Source: Anaerolineaceae bacterium
GTDB taxonomy: Bacteria; Chloroflexota; Anaerolineae; Anaerolineales; Anaerolineaceae
Assembly (NCBI GenBank): GCA_030653365.1
Contig: JAURZL010000007.1
Span: forward strand, 1 to 64,000
Direction: 5' to 3'
Length of the DNA stretch: 64,000 bases
The notes under the pieces were generated by a model that did not search any database, was not told the origin of the DNA, and worked only from the letters and a program-made list of their open reading frames with translations. Made by a program: the position numbers and the translations under genes. Below, piece by piece: positions 25,900 to 34,943 of the stretch; positions within the stretch are counted from its first letter, which is position 1; every line of letters starts with the position of its first letter.

Positions 25900-28059
25900 A
25901 TGAATTTTGAATTAATAACCTGGATGATCCCTTTGCCGCCCCTATTAGCATTTTTTATAATTTTTTTAGCTACCTATAAAAATAACAAACTCAGTCATTC
26001 TCTTGCATTAGCTGGGGCTGGCTTATCCTGGGTTTTTAGTATGATGGTTTTCTTTTTTGCCATCGGAAATCAAAAAGAATTAACCAGTTCCATTTCATGG
26101 TTGCCCACAGCAGATACATGGTTAAATATCGGAGTTCAGGTAGATGCGCTAACCGCGATAACATTGTTTTTTGTCGCCTGGACTGTCCTGATGATTTTCA
26201 TCTACAGTGTTGGATATCATAATTATGGACAACCAAAAGGGGATCATGATCGTCCCGGAATACCTCCACATGGGGCTGAATTGATTGATCAGGACGGAAA
26301 ACATAAACATGTTTTATCTATCGAGCCAATGTATGCCCGATTCTTCGGATTTATCAGTTTGTTTGCGTTCGCAATGTATGTATTGGTTGTCAGTAATAAT
26401 CTATTGACCTTATACATAGGTTGGGAAATTATGGGCTTATGCTCTTATTTACTGATTGGCTTTTGGTATGCGAAACCATCTGCAAAAGCCGCTGCACAAA
26501 AAGCATTTCTTACGACACGTATCGGCGATGTTTTTATGCTGATTGGACTGGCTGCCCTTTATACTTTGACAGGTAGCCTTCATTATGAAGTCATTTTCTC
26601 AGAAACAGTTCTGCATGATTTAGCAACGACAATCTCACCTGTATTAGGTTTATCCTGGGCAGGATTGATAGGTTTGCTCATCTTTATGGGTGTCGTTGGT
26701 AAAAGTTCACAATTCCCATTACATGTCTGGTTGCCAGATGCCATGGAAGGTCCTACACCTGTTTCGGCAATGATCCATGCTGCGACTATGGTTTCTGCCG
26801 GTGTTTACCTGGCAATTCGGTTTTTCCCGGTACTCTCAGCTGGATGGGATGGTGGATCAGCATTAACAACGCCAATGGTAGTAATGGCAGCAATTGGCTC
26901 CTTCACCGCTTTGTTTTCAGCAACGATTGCTGTTGCTCAACGGGATGTAAAAAGGGTGCTCGCTTATTCAACAATATCACAATTAGGTTTTATGATCGCT
27001 GCTTTAGGTGTTGGTGCCTATGTTGCAGCAGCATTCCACCTTGTGACTCATGCGATTTTCAAAGCCTTATTATTCCTTGGTTCCGGATCGATAATTCATG
27101 GTATGGAACATGGCATATTGCATACGCAGGAACATATTGATCCACAAGATATGTATAACATGGGTGGGCTCCGTAAAAAAATGCCGATTACCTTTATCAC
27201 ATTTTTGATAGGCGGTTTTGCATTAGCAGGCTTTCCATTTATTACAGCTGGATTCTGGTCAAAAGATGAAATTTTATCCGGTGCCTTTAACGGTGGATTC
27301 AATGTAGTTTTCTGGGTGCTTGCGATATCAGCCTTTATTACAGCTTTTTACACGATGCGGCAGATATCACTGGTATTTCTGGGAAATCCACGAACTTCGG
27401 CAGCAAAACATGCCCATGAAACCCCAATTACCATGACTTTTCCTCTGGTCATATTGTCAGTTTTTGCGATAAGTATAGGATGGGTGGGTATCCCGGAATA
27501 TTTTCCGGTCATTGGTGGGATTGTACCAAACTGGCTGGAAACATTTTTAGGCAGTATGTTGCACAGTGAACATGGAGAGGCTCATCATAGTTCAATTCCT
27601 TTGATAACTTCACTGGTTGTTAGCCTGGGTGGTTTATTTCTGGGTGGATTGGTTTATCGAAAAATCCAAAATACGGAGAAAGATCCTTTGGAATGGTCAT
27701 TGTCCGGAGTTTATAAAGTCCTAGCAAATAAATATTATATTGATGAAATTTATCAATCTGTGTTTATCCGTCCTACCGAGTGGTTTGCAGAGAAAATTGT
27801 CTATCAATTGATAGATCAAAAAATACTTGATGGTTTTTTGCATGGTGTTGGAAAGTTGAGCATGTGGTTAGGTGGTAAATTCCGATTTTGGTTTGATTTG
27901 CCCATCATCAATAAAGGTGGCGATAAGATGGCTTTGGGAGCACAGAAAATGGGTTTCAATCTCAAGGTTACACAATCAGGCCGAATTCAGGATTATATGG
28001 TATTGGCTCTTGCATTTTCGTTGTTGGGTGGATTTTTATTCTATTTACTTTTGTTTTAA
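25900..28059 (+). CDS. nuoL: NADH-quinone oxidoreductase subunit L
   Basis: The 719-residue distal pump subunit has the antiporter core with Lys in MGVVGKSSQFPLHVWLPDAM (TM7), EIMGLCSYLLIGFW (TM5 Glu) and GFWSKDEIL (TM12 Lys). A soluble insertion (about 110-135, GDHDRPGIPPHGAEL...) lies before TM4, and the C-terminus includes a long amphipathic segment from NKYYIDEIYQ to the last helix. Start taken at ATG 25900, 9 bases from GGAGG; the ATG at 25891 touches that site. Longer than E. coli NuoL (613). Confidence 0.95.
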   Translation: MNFELITWMIPLPPLLAFFIIFLATYKNNKLSHSLALAGAGLSWVFSMMVFFFAIGNQKELTSSISWLPTADTWLNIGVQVDALTAITLFFVAWTVLMIFIYSVGYHNYGQPKGDHDRPGIPPHGAELIDQDGKHKHVLSIEPMYARFFGFISLFAFAMYVLVVSNNLLTLYIGWEIMGLCSYLLIGFWYAKPSAKAAAQKAFLTTRIGDVFMLIGLAALYTLTGSLHYEVIFSETVLHDLATTISPVLGLSWAGLIGLLIFMGVVGKSSQFPLHVWLPDAMEGPTPVSAMIHAATMVSAGVYLAIRFFPVLSAGWDGGSALTTPMVVMAAIGSFTALFSATIAVAQRDVKRVLAYSTISQLGFMIAALGVGAYVAAAFHLVTHAIFKALLFLGSGSIIHGMEHGILHTQEHIDPQDMYNMGGLRKKMPITFITFLIGGFALAGFPFITAGFWSKDEILSGAFNGGFNVVFWVLAISAFITAFYTMRQISLVFLGNPRTSAAKHAHETPITMTFPLVILSVFAISIGWVGIPEYFPVIGGIVPNWLETFLGSMLHSEHGEAHHSSIPLITSLVVSLGGLFLGGLVYRKIQNTEKDPLEWSLSGVYKVLANKYYIDEIYQSVFIRPTEWFAEKIVYQLIDQKILDGFLHGVGKLSMWLGGKFRFWFDLPIINKGGDKMALGAQKMGFNLKVTQSGRIQDYMVLALAFSLLGGFLFYLLLF

Positions 28060-28080
28060 AGATTGATTAAGGAAATAATG

Positions 28081-29613
28081 ATGGAAAACAATCTCTTATT
28101 CTACATCTTGATACTTCCAACACTGGCAGCCATCCTGGTTATTTTACTCCCAACCACATCCAAAAAAATTATTCGTTGGACTGCTTTCGGTGCATCCTTG
28201 ATCCCATTTTTATTGTCAATTCTGTTATGGTTTCAGTTCGATAGAACTCAACCTGGATTTCAATTTGAAGTTCAAATACCTTGGTTTACAGCAATCGGAT
28301 CTTCATTTCACTTTGGTATCGATGGAATCTCGTTACCAATGGTTTTATTGACAACTATTTTGACACCTTTGGCGATTCTGGCTTCTTACAATATAAAGAA
28401 TCAAGTAAAAGCTTATATGGCCTTATTCCTATTCCTGGAGACAGGAGTCCTGGGAGTATTTATCTCCTTAGATCTACTTGTTTTCTTCCTGTTCTGGGAA
28501 ATTGGTTTGATCCCAATGTACTTCTTAATCAATCAATGGGGTGGTGCAAAGCGCAATTATGCAGCGTTAAAGTTCATTTTGATAACCATGGCTGGATCAC
28601 TGGGATTGTTACTTTCCATTCAAATTGTGGGCATAACGACTGGTAGTTTTGATATGGTCAAGATTTATGAATTATGGCCAGGTTTATCAGAAGCCAATTT
28701 TCAAAAAGTGATTCCACTTGGATTATCCTTATCCGCTGTAAAAACAATCGCATTTTGGGCGTTTGTCCTAGCATTTGCCGTCAAAGTTCCTGTCTGGCCA
28801 GTACACACCTGGCTACCGGATGCTCATACCGAAGCGCCAACTGCTGGGTCAATGATCCTGGCAGGAGTTTTACTAAAATTAGGTGCCTATGGTTTTATCC
28901 GTTTCGTGATTCCATTATTTCCTGTTGAAGCGAATCGATATGCAGGTGCCTTAGCTGCATTGGCTACTGCAGCCATTATATTTGGTGCGTTGTCTGCTTT
29001 TGCACAAAAAGATCTGAAACGATTGGTGGCTTATTCTTCCATTAATCATATGGGATTTGTTGTGCTGGGCATCGCAGCAGCAGCATACGCCTGGCAATCA
29101 ACGGATCAAGGTATTATTACAAGTGCAACCATTGCACTGAATGGTTCTATCTTGCAGATGTTTAACCATGGATTGACATCGGCAGGTATGTTTTTCCTGG
29201 TTGGTGTTGTTTATGATCGAACGCATACCCGACAATTGGATGAATTGGGAGGATTGTGGGCTATTTTACCCCGTTATGGAGCGATATTTGTATTTACAGC
29301 CATGGCTGCGCTGGGATTACCAGGATTAAATGGATTTGTTTCTGAATTTCTTGTCGTTCGAGGTGCATGGCATATTTTCCCGGTAGCGACAGCGCTGTCC
29401 ATGATTGGTTTATTCTTTACCGGCGTCTATATTTTGAAGGCCATCGCTGGTGTTTTACATGGTCCAAGAAATGATCGATGGATTGCGATCCCAGAAATCA
29501 ATACCCGCGAGATCTGGGTTATTGCACCTTTAATGGTTTTGATGCTCTGGATCGGAGTTTGGCCGGCATCAATGTTGAATTTGATTAATCATGCCGTAAA
29601 TTTTTTCTTCTAA
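28081..29613 (+). CDS. nuoM: NADH-quinone oxidoreductase subunit M (canonical copy)
   Basis: The 510-residue antiporter-like subunit keeps all key charges: E140 in FFLFWEIGLIPMYFL, K235 in FAVKVPVWPVHTWLPDAH, K266 in AGVLLKLGAYG and the TM12 glutamate in GFVSEFLVV. Start at ATG 28081, 7 bases after AAGGA; ATG 28078 and TTG 28063 are in frame but badly spaced. A second M-like gene follows directly. Confidence 0.95.
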   Translation: MENNLLFYILILPTLAAILVILLPTTSKKIIRWTAFGASLIPFLLSILLWFQFDRTQPGFQFEVQIPWFTAIGSSFHFGIDGISLPMVLLTTILTPLAILASYNIKNQVKAYMALFLFLETGVLGVFISLDLLVFFLFWEIGLIPMYFLINQWGGAKRNYAALKFILITMAGSLGLLLSIQIVGITTGSFDMVKIYELWPGLSEANFQKVIPLGLSLSAVKTIAFWAFVLAFAVKVPVWPVHTWLPDAHTEAPTAGSMILAGVLLKLGAYGFIRFVIPLFPVEANRYAGALAALATAAIIFGALSAFAQKDLKRLVAYSSINHMGFVVLGIAAAAYAWQSTDQGIITSATIALNGSILQMFNHGLTSAGMFFLVGVVYDRTHTRQLDELGGLWAILPRYGAIFVFTAMAALGLPGLNGFVSEFLVVRGAWHIFPVATALSMIGLFFTGVYILKAIAGVLHGPRNDRWIAIPEINTREIWVIAPLMVLMLWIGVWPASMLNLINHAVNFFF

Positions 29614-29625
29614 TGAGGTGATGGA

Positions 29626-31098
29626 ATGGGTTTTCCTATCCTGAGTGTAACCATTTTTATACCACTAATAGCTGGACTGATCATACTTTTTTTTGGACGC
29701 CAGAAACAAAGTTGGATCCGGCCAATTGCACTGGTGGCTTCCGCCCTGGTTTTGCTATTGACCCTAATTCTTTGGGCCAGTTATTCCATTGAGAAGGCTG
29801 GATACCAATTTATTGAATATATCCCCTGGTTACCAGACTTAGGAATTTCTTACCATTTAGGCGTCGACGGAATTGGTATTGCCATGCTTGTGTTGACAGG
29901 TCTGGTTGTATTTACAGGTGTTTTGGTTTCCTGGAATATAGACAATCGTCCCAATGAATTCTTTTCATATTTGATGTTCCTTGCCACCAGTGTACTGGGT
30001 GTCTTCTCTTCATTAGACTTGTTTTTATTGTTCTTTTTCCTTGAATTAGCGGTCTTTCCGAAGTATTTGATGATTGTTATCTGGGGCTCTCCCAAAACGC
30101 GTAATTATGGTGGAATGAAGCTTACATTGTACTTATTCATTGGTTCCGTTCTGGCATTGATCGGCGCGTTGGCTATTTACCAGGCATCACCCGATCGCAC
30201 CTTTGATTTGTTGCTTCTTGAAAATGCTGGATTTTCTCCTGAAATGCAAAGGATTTGGTTTCCATTTGTATTTCTTGGTTTTGCCATTCTTGGAGGTATC
30301 TTCCCGTTTCATAGTTGGGCACCGGATGGTCATGTTGCTGCGCCAACGGCGATTTCTATGCTTTTGGCTGGTGTGGAGATGAAGGTAGGTGTGTTTGCAG
30401 CACTGCGTGTAGGGATTATGCTATTGCCGGAAGGAGCGAAGCATTGGGCTACTTGGATTTTGGTATTGGCAACCATCAATGTGGTCTATGGGGCTTTTAT
30501 CGCCATGATCCAAAAAGATTTTAAATACGTCATCGGTTTTTCTTCCGTATCTCACATGGGATTGGTGCTGATTGGTTTTGCCTCTTTAAATTATGATGGA
30601 TTACTGGGAGCGGGTTTACAGATGTTTTCACATGGTGTGATGACAGCCCTATTCTTTGCTATTGTTGGGATGGTCTACGATCGCACGCATACAAGAGACA
30701 TTGCTTCTTTGGGTGGATTATACAAAATAATGCCATGGGCAACCATTGGTTTTATCATTGGTGGTCTAGTTTCGATGGGTATGCCTGGTTTGTCTGGTTT
30801 TATTGCAGAAATACCCATTTATATGGGTGTCTGGCGGGTAGCACCCATTGTTGCAATCATCTCAGTCATCTCAATTGTTGTCACGGCCGCTTATATTTTA
30901 TTGGTTGTGCGAAAAGTGTTCTTTGGTGACCTGCCTCAAGAGTTTGAAGGAAAAATCAAAGATATTACTATTAAAGATAAGATCGCAATTGGTGTCTTGA
31001 GTTTATTTATGATTGTAATTGGTCTTGTTCCTGGTTTGATGGTGCCATTGATAGAAACAGGGGTAAATCATATTCTGGCAATTTTGGGAGGTGCGTAA
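29626..31098 (+). CDS. Second NuoM-like subunit lacking the TM7 lysine
   Basis: The 490-residue protein is clearly NuoM family: E140 (FFFLELAVFPKYLM), FPFHSWAPDGHVAAPTAISM, K253 in GVEMKVGVF and a TM12 glutamate in GFIAEIPIY. However, aligning on the HxWxPD motif places L222 (FAILGGIFPFH) where the canonical copy has its TM7 lysine (FAVKVPVWPVH). It could be an additional pump module in an enlarged complex I, or the M-subunit of a second complex-I-like or Mrp-like assembly. It abuts nuoN with no gap. Confidence 0.85.
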   Translation: MGFPILSVTIFIPLIAGLIILFFGRQKQSWIRPIALVASALVLLLTLILWASYSIEKAGYQFIEYIPWLPDLGISYHLGVDGIGIAMLVLTGLVVFTGVLVSWNIDNRPNEFFSYLMFLATSVLGVFSSLDLFLLFFFLELAVFPKYLMIVIWGSPKTRNYGGMKLTLYLFIGSVLALIGALAIYQASPDRTFDLLLLENAGFSPEMQRIWFPFVFLGFAILGGIFPFHSWAPDGHVAAPTAISMLLAGVEMKVGVFAALRVGIMLLPEGAKHWATWILVLATINVVYGAFIAMIQKDFKYVIGFSSVSHMGLVLIGFASLNYDGLLGAGLQMFSHGVMTALFFAIVGMVYDRTHTRDIASLGGLYKIMPWATIGFIIGGLVSMGMPGLSGFIAEIPIYMGVWRVAPIVAIISVISIVVTAAYILLVVRKVFFGDLPQEFEGKIKDITIKDKIAIGVLSLFMIVIGLVPGLMVPLIETGVNHILAILGGA

Positions 31099-32559
31099 AT
31101 GGGACCAAATATGATCACGAATTTTGATTTACTTGCAATCATTCCAGAAATATTGGTATTAATTCTGATCTTTATAGTGATGGTTGTGGATGTTTTCAGG
31201 CAGAAAAAAGTAAACAATAACATTATCAGCTGGATAACTTTTCTCGGTTTAACATTAATTATTTTATTATCAGCTCTTTTCTTATCCCCAGGTGATGAAA
31301 TTGATTACGCATGGGGCGGCATGATTCGCGTGGATGCTGCCAGCTTTACATTTCGCCTGATCGTACTGGTTGGCGCAGCTATCACAACGCTTTTCTCCAT
31401 GTATCATCAGGAAGTCAATAATAAAGGTGAATATTTTGCTATGTTACTCCTCAGTGTGATTGGAATGAGTATGATGGCAGCTTCATCCAATTTGATCATG
31501 CTATATTTGGCGATAGAAACCACAGCAATCCCTCTATATGTTCTTGTAGGATTTCTGACGAAGAACAATTTTTCAGTTGAAAGTGGATTAAAGTATTTTC
31601 TTTTTGGAGCGTTAACTTCAGCTGTGCTTCTATATGGTTTCAGTTTGTTGTATGGATTTAGTGGAAGTACGCATTTTGCTGAAATTCTGGTGGCAATTGA
31701 GGCTGGTAAAATTCCAACAGGTTTACTGATCTTTATTCTTTTATTAACAGTTGTTGGTTTTGGTGCAAAAATTTCAGGTTTTCCATTCCATTTCTGGGCA
31801 CCGGATGCGTATCAAGGAGCTCCCACACCGATTGCAGGTTATCTTTCGACTGCCTCAAAGGCAATTGGTTTTATCGTGATTATGCGTTTTATGGTCTCTA
31901 TATTTTCCTCAGAACCACAAAGTTGGACATTGTTGTTGGCTATCATCGCGACCGCTTCCATGTTTATCGGAAATTTGTTAGCTCTGGTTCAAAAGAATAT
32001 CAAACGCTTGTTTGCATATTCTTCGATCGCACATGCTGGATATATTTTGATCGGTGTAGCTTCTGGAACAACCCTGGGTTTTAAAGCATCCATGTATTAT
32101 TTGCTTGCTTATTTATTCACCAATCTGGCAATTTTTGGCGTGATCCATATTGTAGAAAAATCGACAGGTTCCAATGAGATAGACGCCTTTAAAGGGCTGA
32201 TGAAAAGAACTCCTGGTTTAGCCCTTGTTTTCTTGATTGCAGTGCTGTCGTTGGCTGGAATTCCTCCTTTCGGTGGATTTATCAGTAAAGTTCTGGTCTT
32301 TATGGCTGCTATTGATGCCAATCTGATATGGCTATTGATTATTGGGATTTTAAATTCAATTATTGCTTTATACTATTACCTCACTGTGTTGAGAATAACA
32401 TTCGCTGATAGTGAGGAAACTGAATCCCAACCGGTTTATAATGGATGGAAATTAGCGCTTGCTGTCTGTGTACTTGGCATTATTGTTTTTGGTGTAGTCT
32501 TTTCACCATGGTTAAATTGGCTGGAAGTAGCTTCGATAAACCTGATGCTCTTTCATTGA
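31099..32559 (+). CDS. nuoN: NADH-quinone oxidoreductase subunit N
   Basis: The 486-residue antiporter-like subunit nearest the core of complex I carries GFGAKISGFPFHFWAPDAYQ (TM7 Lys), AIETTAIPLYVLVGF (TM5 Glu) and PPFGGFISKVLVF (TM12 Lys). ATG follows the TAA of the upstream gene with no spacer. It ends the complex I run; a fresh promoter for the ATP synthase genes follows within its 3' edge. Confidence 0.95.
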   Translation: MGPNMITNFDLLAIIPEILVLILIFIVMVVDVFRQKKVNNNIISWITFLGLTLIILLSALFLSPGDEIDYAWGGMIRVDAASFTFRLIVLVGAAITTLFSMYHQEVNNKGEYFAMLLLSVIGMSMMAASSNLIMLYLAIETTAIPLYVLVGFLTKNNFSVESGLKYFLFGALTSAVLLYGFSLLYGFSGSTHFAEILVAIEAGKIPTGLLIFILLLTVVGFGAKISGFPFHFWAPDAYQGAPTPIAGYLSTASKAIGFIVIMRFMVSIFSSEPQSWTLLLAIIATASMFIGNLLALVQKNIKRLFAYSSIAHAGYILIGVASGTTLGFKASMYYLLAYLFTNLAIFGVIHIVEKSTGSNEIDAFKGLMKRTPGLALVFLIAVLSLAGIPPFGGFISKVLVFMAAIDANLIWLLIIGILNSIIALYYYLTVLRITFADSEETESQPVYNGWKLALAVCVLGIIVFGVVFSPWLNWLEVASINLMLFH

Positions 32560-32584
32560 TCCGAAATTTTGTATATGTTATAAT
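32556..32584 (+). promoter_or_regulatory. Promoter of the Fo gene run, probably leaderless
   Basis: TTGATC at 32556-32561 and TATAAT at 32579-32584 are exactly 17 bases apart. The -10 ends 8 bases before the ATG at 32593, so the mRNA would start at or very near that codon. No Shine-Dalgarno site is present before this gene, in line with a leaderless start. Confidence 0.55.
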
Positions 32585-32592
32585 TTTCAAAT

Positions 32593-32898
32593 ATGCAACC
32601 TGAGAAATCAGCACCTGTCGATCAGAAAACCAAGATTTTTAACTTGACGCTTGCCAGTGTTGCTGGACAGGTAGGTTGTCTGACCTTATTAATCATAATT
32701 GGTGCTTTATTTGGGGGTTTATGGTTGGATAATCGATTTGATTCAAAACCCATGTACACGATTGGCCTATTAATTGTCAGTATACCCATCTCTTTGGGTG
32801 TAATGTTTTTTATAGTTCGTTTAGCAATTTCCAAGATAAAAACATCTCAACCGCAAGGAAATTCTGATCAAAAGGAGGTAGAACTTGGAAAAAACTAG
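32593..32898 (+). CDS. AtpI/AtpZ-like small membrane protein of the ATP synthase operon
   Basis: The 101-residue protein has two membrane helices (about 23-45 and 53-77) with GALFGGLWLDNRFDSKPMYTIGL, the AtpZ/AtpI pattern, and a hydrophilic C-terminal tail. Members assist c-ring assembly or magnesium handling; the exact role is not certain. Its final codons contain the AAAGGAGGT site and TTG start of atpB. Confidence 0.75.
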   Translation: MQPEKSAPVDQKTKIFNLTLASVAGQVGCLTLLIIIGALFGGLWLDNRFDSKPMYTIGLLIVSIPISLGVMFFIVRLAISKIKTSQPQGNSDQKEVELGKN

Positions 32899-33859
32899 TA
32901 AGTGGAAGTGGGGAAAATATCGATGGTGGGTATTTGGGTTATTTTTCCTGACATGGGTTTCAATAACCTACATAGCCGTTCCAATTCAACCGCATATTCA
33001 GGTTGCACCAGAAAGAATATTATTAGAACCATTATTCACTCTTCCAGTCCTTGGTGATTTTTATCTGGTGAATACTTTACCTGCATTATTACTGGTTGAT
33101 ATCATTATTATATTGATGGCTTTGGCAGTGAATAAAGCTTTACAGGGTGGAAATTTAGTACCCAAAGGGATTACAGCAATCATAGAAATGCTGGTTGAAG
33201 TCCTATACAATATGACCGAAACCTCAGCTGGTAAATATACCAAAAAAGTTTTCCCGTGGTTCGCAACCATATTTATTCTCGTAATTGTTGCAAACTTTAC
33301 CAAAATTATTCCTGGAATGGAAACGATTGGTGTTCTACATCACTCTGACCATGGATATGAAACTCAATTACTTGGTGGAAATTGGTATACCATTTTACCT
33401 GTTGAAGCGCATGAAGGTGATGGATATATTGTTACTCCATTCTTCCGTGGTGTTTCTACCGACCTTAATTTCACCCTTGCACTTGCACTCATCGCTGTAA
33501 TTATGACTCAGATTGTAGGGGTGCAAACACAAGGTGCCGGATATTTTTCCAAATTCCTAAATGTAAAAACAATATTCAAGAAACCAGCTTTAGGTTTTAT
33601 TGATTTTCTTGTAGGGTTTTTGGAATTAATTTCGGAAGTAGCAAAAATCTTGTCATTTACGTTCCGTCTATTTGGTGTAATGTTTTCCGGAACGGTTTTG
33701 GTGGCATTAATGGGATCAATGTTACCCATTTTTGCGCCGGCTGGTATTTTCTTATTCGAATTATTTATGGGAGCAATCCAGGCTTTTGTGTTCGGTATGT
33801 TGACCATGGTGTTTATGGTACAAGCCACACAAGGGCATGGTGAACACGCTGAACATTAA
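32885..33859 (+). CDS. atpB: ATP synthase subunit a
   Basis: The 324-residue Fo stator subunit has the essential arginine R261 in AKILSFTFRLFGVMFSG and the LFELFMGAIQAFVFGMLT end. The start is TTG at 32885, placed by AAAGGAGGT at 32871-32879, overlapping the previous gene by 14 bases. Relative to E. coli it has a longer, His-rich periplasmic loop near residues 150-188 and a His-rich tail (GHGEHAEH). Confidence 0.95.
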   Translation: MEKTSKWKWGKYRWWVFGLFFLTWVSITYIAVPIQPHIQVAPERILLEPLFTLPVLGDFYLVNTLPALLLVDIIIILMALAVNKALQGGNLVPKGITAIIEMLVEVLYNMTETSAGKYTKKVFPWFATIFILVIVANFTKIIPGMETIGVLHHSDHGYETQLLGGNWYTILPVEAHEGDGYIVTPFFRGVSTDLNFTLALALIAVIMTQIVGVQTQGAGYFSKFLNVKTIFKKPALGFIDFLVGFLELISEVAKILSFTFRLFGVMFSGTVLVALMGSMLPIFAPAGIFLFELFMGAIQAFVFGMLTMVFMVQATQGHGEHAEH

Positions 33860-33880
33860 AAGCTAATTAATGGAGGAATA

Positions 33881-34117
33881 ATGGAAGGTGAATTAATTCA
33901 AGCTGCAAAGTTTATTGGTGCCGGATTATCAATGATTGGGGCATTAGGTGCTGGTATCGGCATCGGTTTATTGGTGCAAGGCGCATTGAATGGTATGGCT
34001 CGTAACCCCGATGCGTATGGAAACTTGTTGACCACCATGATTTTAGGTATTGCTTTCGCTGAGGCGATCGCTATCTATTGTCTGGTTGTCGCATTCATGA
34101 TGTTGTTCGTCCTCTAG
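33881..34117 (+). CDS. atpE: ATP synthase subunit c
   Basis: The 78-residue hairpin has the GAGIGIGLLVQGALNGMARNP first helix and loop and carboxylate E61 in GIAFAEAIAIY. The positions that hold sodium in Na+-type c subunits (Gln in helix 1, Ser/Thr after the Glu) are Ile and Ala here, so a proton-type ring is expected. GGAGGAATA precedes the ATG. Confidence 0.96.
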   Translation: MEGELIQAAKFIGAGLSMIGALGAGIGIGLLVQGALNGMARNPDAYGNLLTTMILGIAFAEAIAIYCLVVAFMMLFVL

Positions 34118-34135
34118 ACCAGAAAGGAGCGAACA

Positions 34136-34873
34136 TTGGAAAAGCTTGGTATTAATTTAGGGTTTTTATTAGTACACATAATAAATTTTGTAATCGTTTA
34201 TGTTGTGTTACGTGCATGGGTCTTCGGTCCTGTTACAAAAATGCTGGAAGAGCGAAGAAACAAGATTGCACAAGGCCTTGAAGATGCGCGTGTTGCAGCA
34301 GATGCAAGAGCAACTGCAGAAAAAGCAGCAGATAAAATCATCGGTGATGCACAATTAAAAGCGAATGATATTATTCGTGATTCAACCACTCGTGCAGAAA
34401 TCCTACAAAAAGAAATGGCTTCTGAAGCCAGGCAGGGAATTGAAAAACAGCGAGAAAACGCTCTGTCTGAAGTGGAAGAAGAACGTGTGCGCCTTCTCAG
34501 TGAAATGCGTGGTGATGTTTCAGCTATCGCAATTGCTGCTGCACAAAAATTGATTGGTGAAGCATTGGATGAGAAACGTCAAAGAACTCTATTAACCGAA
34601 TTTTTCAGTGGCGTGAAAGATGGTAAAGTGGTTGTAATCGAAGGTCAAACACTCACTGGGGTAGCGGCAGAAGTAACAAGTGCCTTGCCATTAACCGCAG
34701 AAGAACAGGTTTCTGTGAAGCAGGACGTTCTTAGTAAAATTGGTGATACTGCCACCATTAGCTTCCGGGTAGATCCATCTATCCTTGGTGGACTGGTATT
34801 TAAAATTGGAGATCGTATTGTTGATGGATCTGTTGCTGGTCAATTAGCTAACCTGCAAAGATCTTTAGAGTAA
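34136..34873 (+). CDS. ATP synthase subunit b fused to a delta C-terminal-like domain
   Basis: Residues 1-30 form the b-subunit membrane helix (LGFLLVHIINFVIVYVVL), residues about 35-155 the charged coiled coil, and residues about 165-245 a delta-like C-terminal domain with ALPLTAEEQ and the diagnostic FRVDPSILGGLVFKIGD / DGSVAGQLANL. At 245 residues there is no room for the six-helix N-terminal domain of delta that binds F1, unlike the much longer mycobacterial b-delta fusion. TTG start at 34136 after GAAAGGAGC. No F1 genes follow. Confidence 0.85.
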   Translation: MEKLGINLGFLLVHIINFVIVYVVLRAWVFGPVTKMLEERRNKIAQGLEDARVAADARATAEKAADKIIGDAQLKANDIIRDSTTRAEILQKEMASEARQGIEKQRENALSEVEEERVRLLSEMRGDVSAIAIAAAQKLIGEALDEKRQRTLLTEFFSGVKDGKVVVIEGQTLTGVAAEVTSALPLTAEEQVSVKQDVLSKIGDTATISFRVDPSILGGLVFKIGDRIVDGSVAGQLANLQRSLE

Positions 34874-34931
34874 AATTTTCAAATTATCCAAATAGGTTGG
34901 AGGTAATTCCCTTGCTTCCAGCCTTTTTTTA

Positions 34932-34937
34932 TATAAT
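34932..34937 (+). promoter_or_regulatory. TATAAT box 6 bases before the murE-like start codon
   Basis: The perfect -10 hexamer ends 6 bases before ATG 34944, giving a likely leaderless transcript. No clear -35 hexamer at 16-18 bases; the stretch between is T-rich. Confidence 0.4.
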
Positions 34938-34943
34938 GATGAC

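Noticed and set aside
33881..34117. Sodium-type c-ring
   Set aside because: The Gln and Ser/Thr ligand positions of Na+-binding c subunits are Ile and Ala here.
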